Both the position numbers and the translations under genes were made by a program. A stretch of 9,896 nucleotides of DNA from Lachnospiraceae bacterium (GTDB taxonomy: Bacteria; Bacillota; Clostridia; Lachnospirales; Lachnospiraceae). Shown piece after piece: positions 4,576-9,896 of this stretch (positions are counted from its first letter, which is position 1; each line of letters begins with the position of its first letter). The notes under the pieces are model-generated. The model made no database searches, was not told the origin of the DNA, and saw only the letters and a list, made by a program, of their open reading frames with translations. Location of the stretch: positions 1 to 9,896 of the forward strand of contig VSNE01000078.1 in assembly GCA_009774155.1 (NCBI GenBank). The letters run 5' to 3'.

Positions 4576-7467
4576 TTGTTTGAAGACATCAAAAGATCCT
4601 TTATTAATTTTATAACATCCAGAATTTTTGTCCTGATGCTGGTATTTCTTGCCTTTTTTGGAATTCTTCTGAGCAGAGTTTTCTTTCTTCAGATTATCAG
4701 CGGAGAAGAATATGCAGAGAGCTTTATTATGAGAATTAAGAAGGAGATCAGTATTGCGAGCACAAGGGGGAAAATATATGACCGCAACGGGGAAATTCTG
4801 GCGGATAACGAGCTGTCTTATTCCGTAACAATTGAGGATAACGGTACTTATCAGAATACAATAGAGAAAAAAGCGAAATTAAACGAAACCATTGCCCGTG
4901 TGATTGAAATTGTGGAGTCTCACGGGGATCATGTAATCAGTGATTTCGGCATTATATATGAAAACGGCAGATATGCGTTTACCCAGGAGGGAACCGCTCT
5001 TTTAAGGTTCAAGGCCGATGTTTACGGGAGAAGGACGATTGACGATCTGGAGCCCAAGGAGTACACGGCTTCAGCGGATACGATCATAGAATACTTGTGC
5101 AGCAGGAAGCAGTACGCCATTTCAACGGATGCGTATACTCCCGAAGAGAGGGAGAGATACCGGATTCCTGCACAGGAGAAGACGCCGGAGGAGACTCTGA
5201 AAATTGTCAATGTGCGGTATGCAATCAGTCTGAACAGTTATAAGCGCTATGTGGCGACTACCATCGCAGGCGATGTGTGCGAAGAGACGGTTGCGGAAAT
5301 ATTGGAGAATATGGACAGGCTGCAGGGGGTGGATATTGCCCAGAGCAACCTGCGCGTCTATACAGACGCAAAGTATTTTGCTTCTCTGATCGGATATATC
5401 GGAAAGGCTTCCCAGGAAGAGCTGGACAGCCTGCAGCAGAAGAATGAGAGTTATGAGCTGAACGATATTGTCGGGAAGGCCGGAATCGAGCAGTATATGG
5501 AGACGGAGCTGCAGGGCACGAAGGGAAGCCGTACGATCTATGTGGACAGTGTGGGAAATGTACTGGAAGTGGAAAATGAGGTTCAGCCGGTTTCCGGGAA
5601 GGATGTTCATCTGACGATTGATAAAAATCTTCAGAAGGCAGTATATGATATTCTGGAGCAGCAGCTTGCGGGGATTCTGTTATCAAAAATCCGGAATATG
5701 AAGGAATATGTACCGACGGCCAACAGCTCGGCTGCCAGTATACTGATTCCGATCTATGATGTGTATTATGCATTGATCAATAATCATGTGATTGACACTA
5801 CTCATTTTGTGGCTGAGGATGCCACGGATTTGGAAAGGTCTGTCCAGCAGAGGTTTGATATGCGGCTGGAGAGTACAATTGCACAGATTATGTCAGAACT
5901 CCAGTCGGATCACCCGTCTGCATATCAGGATCTGACCATCGATATGAAAAATTATATGAGCTACATTGTATCCGACATTCTGATGGGGGATAAAAATGTA
6001 CTTATGAGAGACGCCATAGATCGGAAGGATGCAACCTATATTGCGTGGACGAACGATGAGGTAATCAGTCTGAAGGAGTATCTGGAGTATGCCATATCTA
6101 TGAACTGGGTCGATGTGTCAGGGCTGGATGTGGAATCCCGCTATCTGAATTCGGAAGAAATCTATATGGTTTTAATGAATTATATTTCGACAGAGCTGGA
6201 AAAAAATGTTGATTTTCAGAATATGCTGTATAAATATATCCTTCTGGACGATATTGTGTCGGGAAAAGAGATCTGTTTGCTCTTGTACGAACAGGGAATT
6301 CTGGAGTATGATGAAGAGACGATTGGAAAGCTTCAGAGCGGAAGCTATTCTGCCTATAATTTTATGATTGATAAAATCAGAAATCTGGAAATCACCCCGG
6401 CGCAGCTTGCGTTGGAGCCATGCAGCGCAGGGTGTGTGCTTACAGACCCGAATACAGGGGATGTACTGGCCTGTGTATCCTATCCGGGATATGACAATAA
6501 CCGGCTGACCAACACAATGGATTCTGCTTACTATGCGGCATTAAATAAAGATCAGTCCAAACCTCTTTACAGCCGGGCCACTCAGGAGCAGACTGCTCCC
6601 GGTTCCACCTTTAAACCGGTTGTAACAGTGGCAGGCTTGGAGGAGGGCGTTATCACCCCTTCGGAAATTATGCACGCATCAGGTGTTTTTAAAGACGCTT
6701 ACGGCACTCCGACGTGCTGGATCTATAATCAATATCACGGGATTCACGGAAATGTCAATGTGGTGGATGCGATTCGCGTATCCTGCAACTATTATTTTTA
6801 CGAAGTGGGATTCCGTTTAGGAGGAGGCCGCACAAACGGGTATTCCTCCGAGCGCGCGCTGGAAACGCTTGCGAAATACGCGGCGGAATTCGGGCTGAAT
6901 GAAAAATCCGGGATAGAAATTCCGGAAAATGAACCGCGGCTGTCCGATACAGACGGCGTGCGTTCGTCCATTGGACAGGGCACGAATCTGTTCAGTATCT
7001 CGCAGCTTGTCCGGTATGTGGGCGCGGTGGCAAATAAGGGTACTGTTTATGACCTGACCCTTCTGGACAAATTGACAGATTCTGAAGGAAACACTATTGA
7101 AGATTATGCGGCATCAGTATATAATAATATCGATATTTCGGACAGCTCCTGGTATTGTATTCAGGAAGGGATGCATCAGGTGGCCCTGGAGACAAAGGCA
7201 TTTAACAATCTGAATCTGACGATTGCAGGTAAGACGGGTACGGCCCAGCAGTCAAAGCGGCACCCAAACCATGCGCTGTTTATCGGATATGCGCCTTATG
7301 AAAACCCGAAGGTCAGTATTGCTGTCCGTATTGCGAACGGTTATACTTCAGCATTTGCCGCATCCATGGCTGCGGATATTTTCCGGTATTATTTTAACCT
7401 GGCAGATGAAGAAGAGCTACTGACCGGAACCGCAACAGAGGCGACGACGGCAGTCATCAATGACTAG
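4576..7467 (+). CDS. mrdA: Penicillin-binding protein 2, elongation-specific class B PBP with a large insert
   Basis: A class B PBP, the D,D-transpeptidase that crosslinks sidewall peptidoglycan together with the RodA glycosyltransferase, anchored in the membrane and active outside it. Order of parts: membrane anchor at about residues 16-40; the first pedestal motif STRGKIYDRNGEILADN (62-78); a dimerization/pedestal region to about 345, including IGYIGKAS and GKAGIEQYMETEL; then the transpeptidase domain. Its catalytic motifs are intact: SxxK as S677-T-F-K680, SxN as S736-C-N738, and KTG at 886-888 (GKTGTAQQS). At 963 residues it is much longer than the usual 600-700. The surplus is a helical block at about 365-615, between the TIDKNLQKAV helix and the strand CVLTDPNTGDVLA. 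Translation starts at TTG. An ATG at 7460 overlaps its end, but minC more likely starts at 7478. The context (mreBCD, rodA) argues for PBP2 rather than a septal PBP3. Confidence 0.92.
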   Translation: MFEDIKRSFINFITSRIFVLMLVFLAFFGILLSRVFFLQIISGEEYAESFIMRIKKEISIASTRGKIYDRNGEILADNELSYSVTIEDNGTYQNTIEKKAKLNETIARVIEIVESHGDHVISDFGIIYENGRYAFTQEGTALLRFKADVYGRRTIDDLEPKEYTASADTIIEYLCSRKQYAISTDAYTPEERERYRIPAQEKTPEETLKIVNVRYAISLNSYKRYVATTIAGDVCEETVAEILENMDRLQGVDIAQSNLRVYTDAKYFASLIGYIGKASQEELDSLQQKNESYELNDIVGKAGIEQYMETELQGTKGSRTIYVDSVGNVLEVENEVQPVSGKDVHLTIDKNLQKAVYDILEQQLAGILLSKIRNMKEYVPTANSSAASILIPIYDVYYALINNHVIDTTHFVAEDATDLERSVQQRFDMRLESTIAQIMSELQSDHPSAYQDLTIDMKNYMSYIVSDILMGDKNVLMRDAIDRKDATYIAWTNDEVISLKEYLEYAISMNWVDVSGLDVESRYLNSEEIYMVLMNYISTELEKNVDFQNMLYKYILLDDIVSGKEICLLLYEQGILEYDEETIGKLQSGSYSAYNFMIDKIRNLEITPAQLALEPCSAGCVLTDPNTGDVLACVSYPGYDNNRLTNTMDSAYYAALNKDQSKPLYSRATQEQTAPGSTFKPVVTVAGLEEGVITPSEIMHASGVFKDAYGTPTCWIYNQYHGIHGNVNVVDAIRVSCNYYFYEVGFRLGGGRTNGYSSERALETLAKYAAEFGLNEKSGIEIPENEPRLSDTDGVRSSIGQGTNLFSISQLVRYVGAVANKGTVYDLTLLDKLTDSEGNTIEDYAASVYNNIDISDSSWYCIQEGMHQVALETKAFNNLNLTIAGKTGTAQQSKRHPNHALFIGYAPYENPKVSIAVRIANGYTSAFAASMAADIFRYYFNLADEEELLTGTATEATTAVIND
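5668..6420 (+). other. Segment encoding the extra helical block inside PBP2
   Basis: About 250 codons (residues 365-615) interrupt the point where typical class B PBPs pass directly from the 'TIDxxLQ' helix to the 'GAVVVxDPxTGEVLAM' strand. The inserted protein is predicted by eye to be mostly helical, rich in acidic, Tyr, Met and Ile residues (for example ISLKEYLEYAI, SEEIYMVLMNYI, NMLYKYILLDDI), without Cys pairs or any catalytic motif that I recognise. It resumes at LEITPAQLALEPCSAGCVLTD. The reading frame and codon style do not change, so it belongs to the protein and is not a recent insertion or an intein. Boundaries are approximate. Confidence 0.75.
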
Positions 7468-7471
7468 GGAG
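7466..7471 (+). promoter_or_regulatory. Shine-Dalgarno site for minC
   Basis: AGGGAG starts within the PBP2 stop codon and lies 6 bases before the ATG at 7478 (3 bases before the ATG at 7475). The ATG at 7460 has no comparable purine-rich site at proper spacing. This favours 7478. Confidence 0.55.
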
Positions 7472-7477
7472 ACAATG

Positions 7478-8152
7478 ATGAAAGAACAGACAGTTGTAAT
7501 AAAAAGCAATAAATATGGCATTACACTGTTCCTAAAAAAGGATATTCCTTTTCAGGAGCTGCTGGAGAATATTGCGGAAAAGTTTAAGACCTCTTCTGGT
7601 TTTTTCAAAAATGCCCAGATGGCTCTGGCCTTTGAGGGACGCAGTCTGAGCAGGGAAGAACAGATGGAGGTCATCCGCACAATACAGGAGAATACTGCAT
7701 TGGAGATTTTATGCGTTCTGGAACAGGATGCATTGAAGGAGTCCTATATGAAGAAGGCTCTGGAGGAACGGCAGCACGAACGGTCTTCCAACAGCGGAAG
7801 ATTTTATAAAGGAACGCTTCGATCCGGTCAGGTCCTGGAATCGGAGACAAGTATTATTATTCTTGGAGATGTGAATCCGGGAGCTACGGTAGTGTCCAAA
7901 GGAAATGTAGTGATACTGGGAGCTTTAAAGGGAACAGTTCATGCAGGGGCGGCCGGAATTGAATACGCATTTGTGGCGGCGCTGAATATGTCTCCGATGC
8001 AGGTTCGCATTTCCGATTCTATCGCGAGGGGCGCGGACGGGCCTGCGAGCCTGAAGGGAAATCTTACGGGACCTATGATTGCATATACAGAAGATGGCAG
8101 GATCTATATGGAGCCGATTACAAAAGAGGTTATTAACGACATCAGAATATGA
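7478..8152 (+). CDS. minC: Septum site-determining protein MinC
   Basis: MinC is the FtsZ-polymerization inhibitor of the Min system; MinD recruits it to the membrane, so that Z-rings are blocked away from midcell. From the preferred start it has 224 residues. The N-terminal FtsZ-acting domain (about 1-100) opens with VVIKSNKYGITLFL, typical of MinC. A charged linker (about 92-108) leads to the C-terminal beta-helix domain that dimerizes and binds MinD: R115-SGQ118, GDVNPGA (130-136), KGNVVILGALKGTVHAGA (141-158) and MSPMQVRIS (171-179). In-frame ATGs at 7460, 7475 and 7478 are possible starts. 7478 has the best ribosome-site spacing and gives the family-like MK start; 7460 would overlap the PBP2 end. 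Unlike the other genes here, it is followed by an 82-base gap. Confidence 0.93.
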   Translation: MKEQTVVIKSNKYGITLFLKKDIPFQELLENIAEKFKTSSGFFKNAQMALAFEGRSLSREEQMEVIRTIQENTALEILCVLEQDALKESYMKKALEERQHERSSNSGRFYKGTLRSGQVLESETSIIILGDVNPGATVVSKGNVVILGALKGTVHAGAAGIEYAFVAALNMSPMQVRISDSIARGADGPASLKGNLTGPMIAYTEDGRIYMEPITKEVINDIRI

Positions 8153-8234
8153 TTTTTAAATCTGCAGAGTCAAAAACCTGGGTATGGTAATCAGGAAACA
8201 TAACTGAATCAACTGAAAAATTGGAGGAAATAAA
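8153..8234 (+). other. minC-minD intergenic gap, the longest non-coding stretch
   Basis: These 82 bases are AT-rich and contain only the minD ribosome site (GGAGG, 8223-8227) as a clear element. A weak TATGGT (8183-8188) has no good -35 partner. A tiny inverted repeat GATTT-TT-AAATC is too short and AT-rich to count as a terminator. I see no small ORF or convincing promoter. Confidence 0.5.
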
Positions 8235-9020
8235 ATGAGCGAAGTAATTGTTATTACATCTGGAAAAGGTGGCGTCGGAAAGACAACCACAACCGCGAAT
8301 GTAGGAACCGGGCTTGCAAAGATGGATCAGAAGGTTGTGTTGATCGACACGGATATAGGACTTCGGAATCTTGATGTGGTTATGGGGCTTGAGAACCGTA
8401 TCGTGTATAATCTGGTGGATGTGGTGGAAGGAAACTGCCGCATCAAACAGGCGCTGATCAAGGACAAGCGTTATCCGAATCTGTATCTGCTTCCTTCCGC
8501 ACAGACCAGAGATAAGACGGCTGTGACTCCGGAGCAGATGGTCAAGCTCATATCAGAGCTTCGTGAGGAATTTGATTACATACTTCTTGACAGCCCGGCG
8601 GGTATTGAACAGGGCTTCAAAAACGCAATTGCGGCGGCAGACCGGGCTCTGATTGTAACAACTCCGGAGGTGTCCGCTATCCGCGATGCAGACCGGATTA
8701 TCGGACTGCTGGAGGCAAACGAAATTAAAAGATCGGATTTGATAGTGAACCGGATTCGTATGGATATGGTGGAAAGCGGGAATATGATGTCCATGGATGA
8801 CGTGGTCGAGATTCTTGCGATTGATCTGATCGGAGCGATTCCGGACGATGAGATCATCGTTATCTCCACCAATCAGGGCGAACCATGCGTAGGGGACGAT
8901 TCCATGGCCGGACAGGCTTATATGAATATTTGCCATCGTGTAATGGGGGAAGAGGTTCCGTTCCTGGATTTGAAAATAAAGAGCAGCTTTTTGGGAAAAC
9001 TGAAAAAACTGTTCAAATAA
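8235..9020 (+). CDS. minD: Septum site-determining ATPase MinD
   Basis: MinD is a ParA/MinD-type ATPase that, when ATP-bound, dimerizes on the inner membrane, recruits and activates MinC, and is released when MinE stimulates ATP hydrolysis. All key parts are visible in 261 residues. The deviant Walker A is SGKGGVGKTT, with signature lysine K11 and P-loop lysine K16. D38 and D40 (LIDTDIGLRNLDVVMGLENR) match the switch region. The LLDSPAGIEQGF block fits the Walker B area, and TTPEVSAIRDADR is the conserved MinD stretch after it. The C-terminus SSFLGKLKKLFK is an amphipathic membrane-targeting helix. GGAGG at 8223-8227, 7 bases before the ATG, supports the start. minE follows 15 bases downstream, so the pair is probably made together. 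Confidence 0.97.
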   Translation: MSEVIVITSGKGGVGKTTTTANVGTGLAKMDQKVVLIDTDIGLRNLDVVMGLENRIVYNLVDVVEGNCRIKQALIKDKRYPNLYLLPSAQTRDKTAVTPEQMVKLISELREEFDYILLDSPAGIEQGFKNAIAAADRALIVTTPEVSAIRDADRIIGLLEANEIKRSDLIVNRIRMDMVESGNMMSMDDVVEILAIDLIGAIPDDEIIVISTNQGEPCVGDDSMAGQAYMNICHRVMGEEVPFLDLKIKSSFLGKLKKLFK

Positions 9021-9035
9021 AAGGGGGGCAAGGAT

Positions 9036-9308
9036 ATGGGATTCATGGATTTCTTTCGGAAGAAGAATTCAGGAGAAGTTGCAAAAGACCGTCTGAAGCT
9101 ATTGCTGATTTCGGATCGGGCAAATTGTTCTCCGGAAGTTATGGAAGCAATTAAAAACGATATTATCAGGGTTATCACCAAATATATGGAGATAGATTCT
9201 GACGGACTGGATATCCAGATTACCCAGACAGAGTCGGAGGGCGGAAACGGTACCGTACCTGTACTCTGCGCAAATATTCCGGTAAAGGATATGAAAACAA
9301 GATTATAG
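9036..9308 (+). CDS. minE: Cell division topological specificity factor MinE
   Basis: MinE stimulates MinD ATP hydrolysis and displaces MinC, giving the pole-to-pole pattern that keeps midcell free for division. The 90-residue protein shows an N-terminal membrane-targeting segment (MGFMDFFRKK), a MinD-contact region (AKDRLKLLLISDR, about residues 16-28) and a C-terminal dimerization/topological specificity domain with MEAIKNDIIRVITKYMEID. The length is standard. The ribosome site is a G-rich run (GGGGGG at 9023-9028) 7 bases before the ATG. Its presence with minC and minD implies an oscillating, MinE-type Min system rather than the DivIVA/MinJ-anchored system of Bacillus subtilis; that is inference from gene content, and DivIVA elsewhere in the genome cannot be excluded. 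Confidence 0.95.
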   Translation: MGFMDFFRKKNSGEVAKDRLKLLLISDRANCSPEVMEAIKNDIIRVITKYMEIDSDGLDIQITQTESEGGNGTVPVLCANIPVKDMKTRL

Positions 9309-9322
9309 AAATCAGGTGAGAT

Positions 9323-9896
9323 ATGTTCAAACAATATGAGCTGCGCAATTTCAAGCTGAAACTGGTTATCTTTGTGTATGCAATCACCATTTTGGGGATT
9401 ATGGTGATCGGGAGTGCAAAGTCTGAATACCAAACCCAGCAGATCCTTGGGATGGCTCTTGGAAGCGCGGCTATGCTGATCTTTGCTTTGACAGATTATC
9501 GCATGATACTGAATTGCTACTGGCTTATATATATCTTCAATCTGCTGCTGCTGCTGTTAGTGAGGATTCCGGGAATGGGAAAGGAGGTAAACGGCGCAAA
9601 GCGCTGGCTGGATCTGGGCTTTATGCAGTTTCAGCCTTCCGAGCTTACAAAACTGCTTCTGATCCTGTTCTTTGCCAGATTTTTTGCCAAATATAAGGAT
9701 CAGATTAACAACTGGAAAACGATACTGACATCCGGTATTCTTCTGCTGATTCCTTTGTATCTGGTAAAGGAGCAGCCGGATCTGTCCACTACGATTACAA
9801 TTGTGTTTGTATTCTGCGTACTGATTTTTATAGGGGGACTGAGTTATAAGATTATTGGGACAACAGCGGGGATTCTGATTCCGTCCGCCCTTATAC
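9323..9896 (+). CDS. rodA: RodA, SEDS peptidoglycan glycosyltransferase (3' partial)
   Basis: The N-terminal 191 codons of a RodA/FtsW/SpoVE protein, cut by the right edge. SEDS proteins polymerize lipid II into glycan strands and pair with a class B PBP. Translation from ATG at 9323 gives MFKQYELRNFKLKLVIFVY, then hydrophobic segments at about residues 12-32, 40-56 and 62-80. The family hallmarks follow: NGAKRWLDLGFMQFQPSEL (about 90-108) and KEQPDLSTTIT (about 149-159), then another membrane segment and GGLSYKIIG. The catalytic aspartate region lies further downstream, outside the window. AGGTGAG at 9314-9320 is a close-spaced ribosome site. Position at the end of an mre-PBP2-min cluster favours RodA over FtsW. 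The probable cognate transpeptidase is the PBP2 encoded upstream. Confidence 0.93.
   Translation, partial: MFKQYELRNFKLKLVIFVYAITILGIMVIGSAKSEYQTQQILGMALGSAAMLIFALTDYRMILNCYWLIYIFNLLLLLLVRIPGMGKEVNGAKRWLDLGFMQFQPSELTKLLLILFFARFFAKYKDQINNWKTILTSGILLLIPLYLVKEQPDLSTTITIVFVFCVLIFIGGLSYKIIGTTAGILIPSALI

Noticed and set aside
5122..5773. Two overlapping antisense frames (162 and 171 codons) opposite PBP2
   Set aside because: Both are opposite a well-supported PBP2 pedestal region, lack family resemblance and ribosome sites, and have shadow-type composition.
5668..6420. PBP2 insert as an intein or mobile element
   Set aside because: There are no intein splice-site residues (no Cys/Ser start with a His-Asn end), no terminal repeats and no change in codon style. 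It reads as an in-frame domain.
8153..8162. Possible terminator hairpin after minC
   Set aside because: The arms are five AT-rich base pairs with a two-base loop and no GC stem or downstream T-run.
8918..9433. Antisense frame of 171 codons opposite the end of minD, minE and the start of rodA
   Set aside because: It covers three clear + strand genes and shows no domain; it is a shadow frame.
9488..9493. Perfect -35 hexamer TTGACA inside rodA
   Set aside because: The nearest TATAAT-like sequences are only 8-11 bases away and the 17-base position reads GAATTG, so it is not a promoter pair.
9542..9556. Run of five CTG triplets
   Set aside because: It encodes a leucine stretch in a RodA membrane helix; short and explained by the protein.

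Overview
The window looks like chromosomal DNA from a Clostridia-class Firmicute, most probably a Lachnospiraceae member. The grounds are the mreB-mreC-mreD-PBP2-minC-minD-minE-rodA gene order, Shine-Dalgarno sites of the GGAGG type, a DUF4321 small membrane protein, and the clostridial style of the MreB-like and PBP2 proteins. This assignment comes from protein character and gene order, not from a search. Every gene I can support is on the + strand. The window is almost fully coding: the longest gap is 82 bases (8153-8234), and no stretch over 300 bases lacks a gene.

Left part (1-2121): the 3' part of a FAD-dependent dehydrogenase of the COG2509 type, cut by the window edge; a small DUF4321 membrane protein preceded by a plausible sigma-70-type promoter; and RadC, a JAMM-motif protein of uncertain role.

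Middle (2144-7467): the cell-elongation genes. They are a divergent MreB-like actin homologue, the MreC scaffold, the membrane protein MreD (4-base overlap with mreC), and a very long class B PBP (963 codons, TTG start). This PBP carries an extra helical block of about 250 residues inserted near the start of its transpeptidase domain.

Right part (7478-9896): minC, minD and minE, which place the division septum, followed directly by rodA, the SEDS glycosyltransferase expected to partner the PBP2. rodA runs off the right end. No terminator-like hairpin is visible between genes, so mreB to rodA, and perhaps DUF4321 to rodA, could be one transcription unit. It would couple sidewall synthesis (MreBCD, PBP2, RodA) with septum placement (MinCDE).

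This is essentially a housekeeping locus. I see no mobile element, CRISPR array, RNA gene or defence system. The points most worth a second look are the large PBP2 insert and the altered nucleotide-site motifs of the MreB-like protein.
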